Shown here piece by piece: positions 44,704 through 53,031 of a stretch of DNA of 64,000 bases. Source of the stretch: Actinobacillus sp. Its GTDB lineage: Bacteria; Pseudomonadota; Gammaproteobacteria; Enterobacterales; Pasteurellaceae. The notes below the pieces were generated by a model. It searched no databases. It was not told the DNA's origin and worked only from the letters and a program-made list of their open reading frames with translations. Numbering within the stretch: the stretch's first letter is position 1; the number at the start of each line of letters is the position of its first letter. The DNA lies in assembly GCA_020026155.1 (NCBI GenBank), contig JAHHQX010000008.1, positions 38,021-102,020 of the forward strand. The letters are read 5' to 3'. The translations under genes were made by a program, and so were the position numbers.

Positions 44704-45255
44704 ATGAAAAAGCGTTATATTCCCTTAATTTTATTTTTACTCATCGCAATTGCCTTCTTGGTACAGCTTTTGCGTAACCAGCAGGGTGATGATCCGCGTG
44801 CCTTAGAAAGTGCGCTTGTGGGACAACCTATGCCTGCAAGTAATTTGCAAGGGTTGTGGGGCAAAAAATTGGATTACAATGAGCTCTTTAAAAATGGTAA
44901 ACCAGTATTGGTAAATGTATGGGCAACGTGGTGTCCAACTTGCTTTGCTGAACATCAATTTTTAGATGAGCTTGCGAAAAGTGGTGTACCTATTGTTGGG
45001 GTAGATTACAAAGATGGCGTTGAAGCTGCACGAGAATGGTTACATAAATATGGCAACCCATACGAAGCGGTCATTAACGATGATAATGGTGTTTTGGGAT
45101 TGGATCTTGGAATTTATGGAACACCAGAAACCTTCCTTGTAGACGGCAAAGGAATCATTCGTTATCGTTGGACTGGTAACCTAGATGCGGATGGTTGGAA
45201 AAATACGCTTGGTCCGCTTTATGAAAAATATAAAGCAGCCGGGGAGCATAAATAA
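44704..45255 (+). CDS. ccmG: Thiol:disulfide interchange protein CcmG/DsbE
   Basis: A membrane-anchored periplasmic thioredoxin that keeps apocytochrome cysteines reduced for heme attachment. It has 183 residues. Anchor helix at about 5-21; active site WCPTC with Cys77 and Cys80; the cis-proline region is GIYGTPETFLVDGKG. The stop overlaps the ccmH start (TAATG). Confidence 0.95.
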   Translation: MKKRYIPLILFLLIAIAFLVQLLRNQQGDDPRALESALVGQPMPASNLQGLWGKKLDYNELFKNGKPVLVNVWATWCPTCFAEHQFLDELAKSGVPIVGVDYKDGVEAAREWLHKYGNPYEAVINDDNGVLGLDLGIYGTPETFLVDGKGIIRYRWTGNLDADGWKNTLGPLYEKYKAAGEHK

Positions 45256-45776
45256 TGAAAAAAATATTGACTGTTCTTCTTGCCTACTTTTGTTTCTCAG
45301 CGATGAGTTGGGGAGCAATTGATGCATTAAATTTTAAGAATGTACAACAAGAAGATGCTTATCATCGTTTAACGCAAGAATTACGTTGTCCACAATGTCA
45401 AAACAATAACATAGCTGACTCAAATGCAGTTATCGCTCAAGATATGCGTGGTAAAGTATTTAGTTTGTTGCAACAAGGTAAATCTGAAAAAGAAATTATC
45501 CATTACATGGTTGAACGTTATGGTAATTTCGTTACCTATAATCCGCCAGTGGAAGCATCTACGATTATTCTATGGGCGGTCCCATTCGGCATACTCATTT
45601 TTGCGTTATTTTTCTTATGGCGCCCACGGTTTTTATTTAATAAACCCGCCGATAGCCTCAATGATATTTCTGAAAATACAGAGGAAATGAATGATACGCT
45701 TCAATCCTATAAAACTGAACTCTCACAAGATGAGGAGCAACGTTTGCAGGAATTACTGAACAAAAAGGATAATTAG
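45255..45776 (+). CDS. ccmH: Cytochrome c maturation protein CcmH (N-terminal-domain type)
   Basis: Presents reduced apocytochrome to CcmF. It has 173 residues: signal peptide, the redox motif LRCPQCQN (Cys45, Cys48), a three-helix bundle including ADSNAVIAQDMRGKV, then a membrane helix (about 98-118). It corresponds only to the N-terminal half of the long E. coli CcmH; the TPR half is the next gene. Confidence 0.93.
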   Translation: MKKILTVLLAYFCFSAMSWGAIDALNFKNVQQEDAYHRLTQELRCPQCQNNNIADSNAVIAQDMRGKVFSLLQQGKSEKEIIHYMVERYGNFVTYNPPVEASTIILWAVPFGILIFALFFLWRPRFLFNKPADSLNDISENTEEMNDTLQSYKTELSQDEEQRLQELLNKKDN

Positions 45777-46733
45777 ATGAATTTTTGGATAATTTGTTTA
45801 TTGATAACCTTAATTGCTGCGTTAATAGGATTTTATCCGCTCTGGCGTAGTAAAAGTCGTGATGTCTCAGCCGATCATGCACGCGATGAACTAAATAAAG
45901 CTTTCTATTTCAATCGTCTAAAAGAAATTCAAGATGATGAAGAACAGGGATTATTAGATAATTTAGAACAGTCTAAATTAGAATTACAACAGAATTTATT
46001 GCAAGATATTCCTGAACAAGAAGCGGAAATTTTATCAAATAATATTGATAAACACTTTGGCAAAGTTTGGGCATTATGTGGATTTTTATTACTCCTTATT
46101 ATCGCCGTGCCTGTTTATTTAAAAGTAGGATCTTGGCAAGAGCAGGAAATGCTAGATAAAACTGTGGTGAATTTGCCTTACTTCTATCAACGCGTTGATG
46201 ATTTAAAAGGGAAACCGCTTAGCAATGAAGAGTTAAATCAATTTATTTTTGCACTTCGCGTTAAATTACAACAAAATCCAGATGATGCTTTAGGTTGGTG
46301 GCGACTCGGTGAGCTTGCTATGAAACAATCCAAAATGCGCTTAGCGATGAATAGTTATGAAAGAGCCTATAAATTAGATCCGAAAAATAATGAGTTTGCT
46401 CTTTCTTATGCAAGATTCCTCATGTTCTCTAAGAGTAACGTGGATAAGGCAAATGGTATTTCGCTTGTGCGTAGTGTTCTTCGAAAAGATCATACAAATA
46501 TGCAGGCGTTGAGTCTATTAGCATTCCAATATTTTTCTGATCAGGATTATCGTATGGCAGCCGCAACTTGGGCCTTAATGATTCAATTGCTTCCACCAAA
46601 TGATCCACGTGTACCTGTTTTGGAAAAAAGTTTAATGACAGCCCAAGCACAGCTTCAAGCTCAAGAATTGGGTGATAAAGAAGATGCGCAAAGAATTAAA
46701 GCGAATCAGGAAGCTCAACAAGCACAAAAATAA
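45777..46733 (+). CDS. ccmI: Cytochrome c maturation TPR protein CcmI
   Basis: Binds the C-terminus of apocytochromes and hands them to the heme lyase. It has 318 residues with two membrane helices (about 2-20 and 97-117) separated by an acidic cytoplasmic coiled region. A periplasmic TPR domain follows (LGWWRLGELAMKQSKMRLA, YERAYKLDPKNNEFALSYA). It starts on the base after the ccmH stop. A weak hairpin of CGCC and GGCG arms (46742-46774) follows the operon. Confidence 0.88.
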   Translation: MNFWIICLLITLIAALIGFYPLWRSKSRDVSADHARDELNKAFYFNRLKEIQDDEEQGLLDNLEQSKLELQQNLLQDIPEQEAEILSNNIDKHFGKVWALCGFLLLLIIAVPVYLKVGSWQEQEMLDKTVVNLPYFYQRVDDLKGKPLSNEELNQFIFALRVKLQQNPDDALGWWRLGELAMKQSKMRLAMNSYERAYKLDPKNNEFALSYARFLMFSKSNVDKANGISLVRSVLRKDHTNMQALSLLAFQYFSDQDYRMAAATWALMIQLLPPNDPRVPVLEKSLMTAQAQLQAQELGDKEDAQRIKANQEAQQAQK

Positions 46734-46923
46734 TAAATACTCGCCTCAGAGTGGTTATGCCATTTTGGGGCGTATTACTAAATAACCCCTTGTAAAAAGT
46801 TGATTGAAACCAATAAAGTAGTAAAGTGAATAAGGAATATTCGTTACTTGTGCGGTTATGTAATTTACATAAAAAGACTATTGTCTAATTTTCTCATAAA
46901 GAGCGATTTATAAGGATTTGATA

Positions 46924-48048
46924 ATGAAAAAGTTATTCCCTGCATTATTTGCGATTGCTTTACTTTCTAGTGGATGTTCGAATTTCTTGCAAACTCAACA
47001 GATTAAGAAAGTTGCGAATACGGGTAATCTCGGTGCCCAAATTGCTTTAGCTAGAGCATATTATCTTGGAAAAGGTGTACCTCGATCTTATTCTCAAGCC
47101 GTTCACTGGTATACAAAAGCAGCCCAACAGGGAAGTCCCGAAGCGCAATATAATCTTGCAACATTATATAAAGAGGGAAAAGGCGTTGAGCAGTCTTATG
47201 TCCAAGCGGCAAATTGGTATCAAAAGGCAGCTGAACAAGGACTCTCTTATGCGCAATATAATCTTGGATTAATGTATTATAAAGGTGAAGGCGTTTTCCA
47301 GTCTTATCCTAAAGCAGCTGAATGGACAGCGAAAGCAGCCGAGCAAGGGCTTGCAGATGCGGAATCGAATTTAGGTAAAATGTATTTTTCTGGAGATGGT
47401 GTTGAACAATCCTATCCACAGGCTTTTAACTGGACTCAAAAAGCGGCTATGCAGGGTTCGGTTGATGCGCAATTTAATTTAGCCACTATGTATTATCAAG
47501 GAAAAGGCATTCCTCAATCTTATGAGAAAGCTGCTGAATTTTATCGGAATGCAGCCATGCAAGGTTCAACTGCCGCAGAGGGGGTTTTAGGCGATCTGTA
47601 TTATTATGGCAAAGGGGTCGCTCAATCTTATGCGGAGGCAGCAAAATGGTATGCAAAAGCCGCCAAAGCAGGCTCAAGCCAAGCCCAAAATAATTTAGGG
47701 CTTATGTATTTGTCGGGATTAGGTATGCCAAAATCTTATGAAAAAGCCTTCATCCTCTTTAAAGCTGCAGCCCAACAAAACAATATTCAAGCACAAGATA
47801 ATCTCGCTCACCTTTATCAACAAGGTCTTGGTGTCGCCCAAAATAATATTCTGGCGTATGCTTGGTATAATCAAATGCTAACACATGAAGTAAACAGTAC
47901 GGCGGATAGTAAATTAATTAATGATGCTAAAACAAAACTGTATCAATTAGAAAGAGTGTTAGGTGAGAAAAAAATTGCGCAGGCCCAAGCCTTGACTTTA
48001 GAGGCCTTAATAAAAATTAACCCGATTTCTCAGCCGTTAGCGATCTAA
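46924..48048 (+). CDS. Sel1-repeat lipoprotein
   Basis: A predicted lipoprotein of unknown partner, 374 residues. The lipobox is LLSSGC (MKKLFPALFAIALLSSGCS). The rest is eight near-perfect 36-residue Sel1-like repeats, each of the form G-x2-A(Q/E)-x-NL-x2-(M/L)Y-x2-GxGV-x-(Q/K)SY-x2-A-x2-W-x-KAA-x-Q. Sel1 repeats are alpha-solenoids used for protein-protein contacts. ATG 46924 has AAGGA eight bases upstream and is preferred to the in-frame TTG 46918. It stands alone, so no pathway can be inferred. Confidence 0.88.
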   Translation: MKKLFPALFAIALLSSGCSNFLQTQQIKKVANTGNLGAQIALARAYYLGKGVPRSYSQAVHWYTKAAQQGSPEAQYNLATLYKEGKGVEQSYVQAANWYQKAAEQGLSYAQYNLGLMYYKGEGVFQSYPKAAEWTAKAAEQGLADAESNLGKMYFSGDGVEQSYPQAFNWTQKAAMQGSVDAQFNLATMYYQGKGIPQSYEKAAEFYRNAAMQGSTAAEGVLGDLYYYGKGVAQSYAEAAKWYAKAAKAGSSQAQNNLGLMYLSGLGMPKSYEKAFILFKAAAQQNNIQAQDNLAHLYQQGLGVAQNNILAYAWYNQMLTHEVNSTADSKLINDAKTKLYQLERVLGEKKIAQAQALTLEALIKINPISQPLAI

Positions 48049-48053
48049 TTATT

Positions 48054-48095
48054 ACGCCTCAATTTTCATAAAAATTTTTCCGAAAATTGGGGCGT
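48054..48095. repeat. Inverted pair of the 20-bp intergenic repeat, between the Sel1 gene and folB
   Basis: ACGCCTCAATTTTCATAAAA (48054-48073) faces a copy on the other strand, ACGCCCCAATTTTCGGAAAA (48095-48076). The arms pair to form a long hairpin between two convergent genes. It could act as a terminator although it lacks a clean T tract. Confidence 0.6.
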
Positions 48096-48099
48096 GATA

Positions 48100-48465
48100 T
48101 TAAGACCGAAAATCTGGATGGATACGTTCTATAGTAATTCCCACGCTCTGAGCATCTGGGATAGCATTGGGTTTGTGAAGGGTAAGTTTTAACCAAGGAA
48201 TATTAAAACGGCGCAACAACATCATCGCTGTTTCATGAGCAAGTTTTTCGACGAGGTAAAACGCCTGTTCTTGACAGAATGTAATGATAGCTTGGCTGAC
48301 TTCAGCATAGTTTAAACAAAACTGAACATCATCCGTTTCAGCGGCTTTAGAACAGTCCCAGGCCATTTCAAGATCGAAAATGACTTTTTGTCTAATTTGT
48401 TGTTCCCAATCGTAAACACCGATTTGTGCAGTTGTGGTTAATCCAGTAATGAAAATATGATCCAT
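48100..48465 (-). CDS. folB: Dihydroneopterin aldolase FolB
   Basis: Cleaves 7,8-dihydroneopterin to 6-hydroxymethyl-dihydropterin in folate synthesis. It has 121 residues, the normal length, from ATG 48465 (MDHIFITGLTTTAQIGVYDWE). The catalytic Lys lies in VEKLAHETAMMLL, and LTLHKPNAIPDAQSVGI is the conserved C-terminal block. The frame stays open to 48714, but that extension reads through the plsY gene on the other strand; AGGAG seven bases before 48465 settles the start. Divergent from plsY, as in E. coli. Confidence 0.94.
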   Translation of the reverse strand: MDHIFITGLTTTAQIGVYDWEQQIRQKVIFDLEMAWDCSKAAETDDVQFCLNYAEVSQAIITFCQEQAFYLVEKLAHETAMMLLRRFNIPWLKLTLHKPNAIPDAQSVGITIERIHPDFRS

Positions 48466-48548
48466 AGGGCATCTCCTAAAATTATGGTAGCGATATGCTA
48501 ACAATTTTGAGTAAAATACACGAAATTTTTTTAAGTAGAGGATAAAAA

Positions 48549-49148
48549 ATGACACTATTTGCCTTGTTCTACATGTTATGTACCTACCTCCTTGGTTCGG
48601 TATCCAGCGCAATTTTATTGTGTCATTTTTTAGGACTGCCTGACCCAAGAAAAGCTGGTTCAAACAACCCTGGTGCAACCAACGTACTGAGACTAGGTGG
48701 TCGCTGGGTCGCACTTGCTGTATTTATTTTTGATGTTTTAAAAGGAATGATTCCAGTTTGGGCGGGATATTACTTAGGATTAAGTCAATTTGAACTAGGG
48801 ATGGTGGCACTATGCGCCTGTTTGGGACATATTTTCCCAATTTTCTTCCATTTTAAAGGTGGAAAAGGCGTTGCTACCGCATTTGGTGCGATTGCACCGA
48901 TCAGCTGGAGTGTTGCTGGTTTTACATTTGGGACATGGCTTATCGTCTTTATCCTCACTCGATATTCTTCTCTAAGCGCTGTAATTACCGCATTACTTGT
49001 TCCATTTTATGTGTGGTATGTCAAACCAGAATTTACTTTCCCAGTTGCAATGGTATGTTGCCTAATCATCTATCGTCATCACGACAATATCCAACGCTTA
49101 TGGCGCGGACAAGAAAATCGATTTTCTTTTGTGAAGAATAGAGATTAG
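48549..49148 (+). CDS. plsY: Glycerol-3-phosphate acyltransferase PlsY
   Basis: An inner-membrane enzyme that acylates glycerol-3-phosphate from acyl-phosphate, the first step in phospholipid synthesis. It has 199 residues and about five helices. Signature loops: GSVSSAILLCHFLGLPDPR, GSNNPGATNVLRLGG, GHIFPIFFHFKGGKGVAT and the ending IYRHHDNIQRLWRGQE. The window also holds plsB, so both acyl-phosphate and acyl-CoA/ACP routes are encoded. Confidence 0.95.
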   Translation: MTLFALFYMLCTYLLGSVSSAILLCHFLGLPDPRKAGSNNPGATNVLRLGGRWVALAVFIFDVLKGMIPVWAGYYLGLSQFELGMVALCACLGHIFPIFFHFKGGKGVATAFGAIAPISWSVAGFTFGTWLIVFILTRYSSLSAVITALLVPFYVWYVKPEFTFPVAMVCCLIIYRHHDNIQRLWRGQENRFSFVKNRD

Positions 49149-49152
49149 GTGT

Positions 49153-49176
49153 AAAAACGCCCTACTGGGCGTTTTA
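49153..49176. terminator. Bidirectional terminator between plsY and ulaF
   Basis: AAAACGCCC-tact-GGGCGTTTT perfect stem (49154-49175) between convergent genes. Confidence 0.85.
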
Positions 49177-49178
49177 TA

Positions 49179-49874
49179 TCATTGACCATAATAAGCGTGT
49201 TGACCATGTTTTCTTAGATAATGTTTATCTAATAATTCATGTTGCATATGCGGGGTATTAGGAGCAAGTTGGGTTGTAATAAAATCCATATAAGCAATTT
49301 CTTCTAAGACCACTGCATTATGAACAGCCTCTACAGCATTTCTACCCCAAACAAAGGGCCCATGTGAATAAACGACAATCCCGGGAATTTGAATCGGATC
49401 AATATGCCGTTGTCGGAACGTTTCAACGATAACTTTTCCAGTTTCTAACTCATATTCACCATTAATTTCTTTCGCAGTCATTGGGCGCGTACAGGGAATA
49501 TTTCCATAAAAATAATCTCCATGTGTTGTGCCGAATGCTGGAATGTCCTTACCAGATTGTGCCCAGGACGTTGCATAACGGGAGTGAGTATGAACAATTC
49601 CACCTACATCTTGAAATTGTCGGTATAATTCTAAATGGGTTGGGGTATCTGAAGATGGTTTTTTACTACCTTCAACAACTTTACCTGTAAATAAATCAAC
49701 CACTACCATATCTTCAGCCGTCATAACATCATATTCGACACCTGAAGGTTTAATTACAACAAGATTTTTTTCCCGATCAATAGCGGAAACATTTCCCCAT
49801 GTGAAAGTGACCAAACCATATTTAGGTAGGGCAAGATTAGCTTCTAATACTGTCTGTTTTAATGTTTCTAACAT
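49179..49874 (-). CDS. ulaF: L-ribulose-5-phosphate 4-epimerase UlaF
   Basis: The last step of L-ascorbate use, converting L-ribulose-5-P to D-xylulose-5-P for the pentose phosphate pathway. It has 231 residues from ATG 49874. An aldolase class II fold with Zn ligands in GIVHTHSRYATSW, FGTTHGDYFYGNIPCTR and the His of VVYSHGPFVWG; the tail KHYLRKHGQHAYYGQ is typical. The frame is open to 49907, but family alignment begins at MLETLKQTVLEANLALPKYG. Overlaps the ulaE end by seven bases. Confidence 0.93.
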   Translation of the reverse strand: MLETLKQTVLEANLALPKYGLVTFTWGNVSAIDREKNLVVIKPSGVEYDVMTAEDMVVVDLFTGKVVEGSKKPSSDTPTHLELYRQFQDVGGIVHTHSRYATSWAQSGKDIPAFGTTHGDYFYGNIPCTRPMTAKEINGEYELETGKVIVETFRQRHIDPIQIPGIVVYSHGPFVWGRNAVEAVHNAVVLEEIAYMDFITTQLAPNTPHMQHELLDKHYLRKHGQHAYYGQ

Positions 49875-50725
49875 AAGCCTGACTCCAACATTTTGCTTTG
49901 AATCCATTGACGCGCTTTAATAATTTCAATTAAAGGTTCAGGACTTTTTTCTGACCACATTTCAATTAAAAAAGTACCGCGATAGTTGAGCTCTTTTAGC
50001 GTTTTAAAAATTTGCAAGAAATCGACACATCCTTCACCAAATGGGACATCTCGGAATTTTCCTGGATAATCGGGAGTTACTTTTAATGTATCTTTTAAAT
50101 GAATTGCAGAAATTTTATCAATACCTAGTTGAAGTTCTGTGGTTATATTATCATTCCATGCACTAAGGTTTCCGATGTCTGGATACACCGTAAACCAGGG
50201 AGAACTTAAGAGGTCATCCCATTTTTTCCAACGAGAAATAGAACTCATAAATTGAGTATCCATGATTTCTACAGATAGGGTAACTTGTTTACCTGCGGCA
50301 TAATTAACAGCCCACTCTAATCCACTTTGAAAGTATTTAAGGGTGGTGTAGTCACTTTCCTCATAGTAAACATCATAGCCTGCCAATTGGATTGTACGAA
50401 TACCTAAATCTACTGCCAGATCGATGGCTTTTTGCATAAGTATGCGTGACTGTTGACGAATATGTTCATCGTGTGAACCAAATGGAAAACGACGTTGAGC
50501 CGAAAAACACATTGAGGGAATATGAATCCCAGTTTCAATCATTTGTTTCACCAACTGATAACGTTCTTTTTTACTCCAGTCAAGCCGAGCTAATCGCTCT
50601 TCAGTTTCATCAATGGATAGTTCAACAAAATCAAATCCAGCGACTTTAGCGATAGATAATCTATCTTGCCAGGAAATATTTTTAGGTAATGCTTTTTCAT
50701 AGATACCTAGACGATGAGGTAGCAT
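49868..50725 (-). CDS. ulaE: L-xylulose-5-phosphate 3-epimerase UlaE
   Basis: A TIM-barrel epimerase that turns L-xylulose-5-P (L-ribulose series) into L-ribulose-5-P in ascorbate catabolism. It has 285 residues. Features: LGIYEKALPKNISWQDRL, DFVELSIDETEERLARLDW, VEIMDTQFMSSISRW and the metal-binding HLKDT and FLIEMWSE segments. It sits downstream of ulaR by 14 bases, on the opposite arm from ulaACD. Confidence 0.94.
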   Translation of the reverse strand: MLPHRLGIYEKALPKNISWQDRLSIAKVAGFDFVELSIDETEERLARLDWSKKERYQLVKQMIETGIHIPSMCFSAQRRFPFGSHDEHIRQQSRILMQKAIDLAVDLGIRTIQLAGYDVYYEESDYTTLKYFQSGLEWAVNYAAGKQVTLSVEIMDTQFMSSISRWKKWDDLLSSPWFTVYPDIGNLSAWNDNITTELQLGIDKISAIHLKDTLKVTPDYPGKFRDVPFGEGCVDFLQIFKTLKELNYRGTFLIEMWSEKSPEPLIEIIKARQWIQSKMLESGLC

Positions 50726-50739
50726 GGTCTCTCCTTACT

Positions 50740-51495
50740 CTAAGCAAGAAGAATATTTAATCCTTTTGCTTCGAGTTGCTTAATTATTGCTGGATCAGCC
50801 TCATGTCCAGTGATTAGTAGATGAATGTTATCCAGAGATGTAAATAACATACCTACCGCTTTACCTAGCTTAGAGCTATCCAACAAGACGATTAATTTTT
50901 GATTTTTGCTTAAAATCCTCTGCTCAGAATTTGCGATTAACATATCTGTCTTATATAAGCCTTTATCTGTTAATCCTTTACCACTTGTAAACATGATATC
51001 CGCAGCAAAAGTTTCAGAATCTGCATTCATCGAAAGGGTAATAGCTTGACTCTGATTATACTGTCCACCCATGATGACAACGCGTGGATGATTGTGCTCA
51101 ATAAGATAGTTTGCCAATGGTAAATAATTGGTGATTATTTGTACTTTTTGTTGGCAAAGTTGCTCACCAAGTAGAAGCATTGTTGAACCACAAGTAAGAA
51201 TCACATTCTCATCAGGTTTACAAAGACTTGCTGCTTTAACTGCAATACGCTGTTTTTCAGAAAAATGTTTTATATGATTTTTCTTTTCTTCAAGTTCTAG
51301 TCCTATTTCTGTTCTTATCTTATGTTCTACACCGTTACGAACTTTAATAAGCTTTCCTTGTTGATGTAATTTATTTACGTCGCGTCTTGCGGTGGCTGGC
51401 GATATATTTAAAAACTGTACAATTTCAGGGATTGAAAGCATTCTTTTAATTGCAAGTTGGGCTAACAATTTTTCGTGTCTTATCGTCTCATTCAT
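50740..51495 (-). CDS. ulaR: DeoR-family transcriptional repressor UlaR
   Basis: A local repressor of the L-ascorbate genes, expected to respond to L-ascorbate-6-phosphate. It has 251 residues. The N-terminal winged helix has MLSIPEIVQFLNISPATARR and DVNKLHQQGKLIKVRNGVEH; the sugar-phosphate sensor domain has VILTCGSTMLLLGEQL. It is located between ulaE and ulaG and faces the same direction as both. Confidence 0.92.
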   Translation of the reverse strand: MNETIRHEKLLAQLAIKRMLSIPEIVQFLNISPATARRDVNKLHQQGKLIKVRNGVEHKIRTEIGLELEEKKNHIKHFSEKQRIAVKAASLCKPDENVILTCGSTMLLLGEQLCQQKVQIITNYLPLANYLIEHNHPRVVIMGGQYNQSQAITLSMNADSETFAADIMFTSGKGLTDKGLYKTDMLIANSEQRILSKNQKLIVLLDSSKLGKAVGMLFTSLDNIHLLITGHEADPAIIKQLEAKGLNILLA

Positions 51496-51609
51496 TATTT
51501 ATTCCAATAGTTAAGAATTAAATTACAGATGGCTTCTGACTACCCACTAACGAAAGAGCCAGAAACAAGAGCTAGCACCATATTGAAAACCCATCTTACT
51601 GTTATACCG

Positions 51610-52695
51610 TTATAAAATAGATTTGAAAGGTACGTTTGGTTCTTGTTCAAAACAGTCATCAAAACCTCGAGGATGATGATATTCAGTTAGAGCCTTATCG
51701 CGTGGATAAATATACTTCCCGCCTACTTCCCAGATAAAAGGGTGAAATTGGTATTGTAAGCGATTTTTACGCATATGATAAAGAGTGAGGATCTCATCTG
51801 TATTAGCTTGGAAGTTTGTCCAAATATCGTGATGGACAGGAATAATGACATCGGTTCGTAAACATTCAGCCATACGTAGTAAATCAACGGAGGTCATTTT
51901 ATCTTGAATACCGATTGGGTTTTCACCATAGCTTCCCAATGCAACATCAATATCATAATCTTTCCCGTGTTTTGCATAATAGATGGAATAGTGGCTATCG
52001 CCAGAATGATAGATATTTCCTCCTGGCGTCTTAATGAGATAATTCACCGCCTTTTCTCCCATTTCCTCATCACTAGGACAAATACCTGCCAGCTCATTAT
52101 CATCTGCCCCTTTAGCTGGTAAGGTAACAAGACAAGTACGATCGAAAGAATCGAGTGCGATTAATTCAAGGTCTTTGATTTTAATTGCATCGCCAGGTTT
52201 AACGGTAATACAACGATGTTCAGGGACGCCCCATTTTTTCCACATGTTTACGCAGTATTTAGGACCGATAAATTTGACATGATCTAAGTTAGGATTTTGA
52301 ATGATCGCAGCAGCGACATTTACATCAATATGATCATTATGGTAGTGAGTGGCCACAACTACATCAAGATCATTTATAGCAAAAGGATCTAATACCATAA
52401 TGGAATTGCGGAGATTTGGTTGCAGTTTTCTCACTCCTGCCATATTTGCCATCTGATGCCCGCGGACCATATCTTTGACTTGTTTGGTCGCTTTACCACG
52501 GCCACACCACAGATCAATACATAAGTTAGCATTTGCTGGTGTTTTTACCCAGATCCCAACACATCCTAGCCACCACATTGCAAAATTTTTTTCAGGTACT
52601 TTTTCCAAGGCAATTTCTTCATTAAGCCAAGTTCCCCATTCAGGAAAAGTAGATAAAATCCAACTTTCACGACTAATTTCATTAACTTTACTCAT
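51610..52695 (-). CDS. ulaG: L-ascorbate-6-phosphate lactonase UlaG
   Basis: A metallo-beta-lactamase-fold enzyme that opens the lactone of L-ascorbate-6-P to 3-keto-L-gulonate-6-P. It has 361 residues. The metal site is ATHYHNDHIDVN; further conserved blocks are NIYHSGDSHYSIYYAKHG and VIIPVHHDIWTNF. The first gene of the leftward ula arm, divergent from ulaA across a regulatory region; 114 bases separate it from ulaR. Confidence 0.95.
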   Translation of the reverse strand: MSKVNEISRESWILSTFPEWGTWLNEEIALEKVPEKNFAMWWLGCVGIWVKTPANANLCIDLWCGRGKATKQVKDMVRGHQMANMAGVRKLQPNLRNSIMVLDPFAINDLDVVVATHYHNDHIDVNVAAAIIQNPNLDHVKFIGPKYCVNMWKKWGVPEHRCITVKPGDAIKIKDLELIALDSFDRTCLVTLPAKGADDNELAGICPSDEEMGEKAVNYLIKTPGGNIYHSGDSHYSIYYAKHGKDYDIDVALGSYGENPIGIQDKMTSVDLLRMAECLRTDVIIPVHHDIWTNFQANTDEILTLYHMRKNRLQYQFHPFIWEVGGKYIYPRDKALTEYHHPRGFDDCFEQEPNVPFKSIL

Positions 52696-53031
52696 ATTTA
52701 ATCCTCTTTATTGATTTTTAATCATAAATAATCATATTTAATCATTTTAAATAAGTAAAGTTATTTTTTCTATTTTTTTATTATTAATGTAATTAATTAT
52801 TGGTATTTATTGAATAAAATATATTAAAAAGCATATATTGAAACCATAAAATTAGGTTAAAAAATGTTCTACAAATAGCAGTAAATTGTGATTATTGTCA
52901 CAAATAATCAAAATAAATCTTTTTTTGATTTTTTTACCCAGCTACACTCTAGCGACGAAAGTAGGCATGAAAAATGTAGGATTAATTTTATGCTTAGAGC
53001 TATCTACTTTGTATTGGCATGAGAGGACAAT
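52696..53031. promoter_or_regulatory. Divergent ula control region
   Basis: This 336-base gap contains no ORF. Near ulaG, AATCAT repeats at 52720, 52730 and 52740 recur with a 10-base period, and TGATT-ttt-AATCA (52712-52724) is a perfect palindrome. Toward ulaA, TGATTA (52889-52894) and TAATCA (52905-52910) form another inverted pair around the CRP site. UlaR operators on both sides are inferred; E. coli also controls its divergent ula genes from shared upstream DNA. Confidence 0.55.
52887..52902 (+). promoter_or_regulatory. CRP-binding site upstream of ulaA
   Basis: TGTGATTATTGTCACA has both perfect CRP half-sites TGTGA-N6-TCACA. Catabolite activation of the ula genes by cAMP-CRP is known in E. 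coli. Confidence 0.75.

Noticed and set aside
48466..48714. N-terminal extension of folB to 204 codons
   Set aside because: It runs antisense through the start of plsY; family length and AGGAG support ATG 48465.
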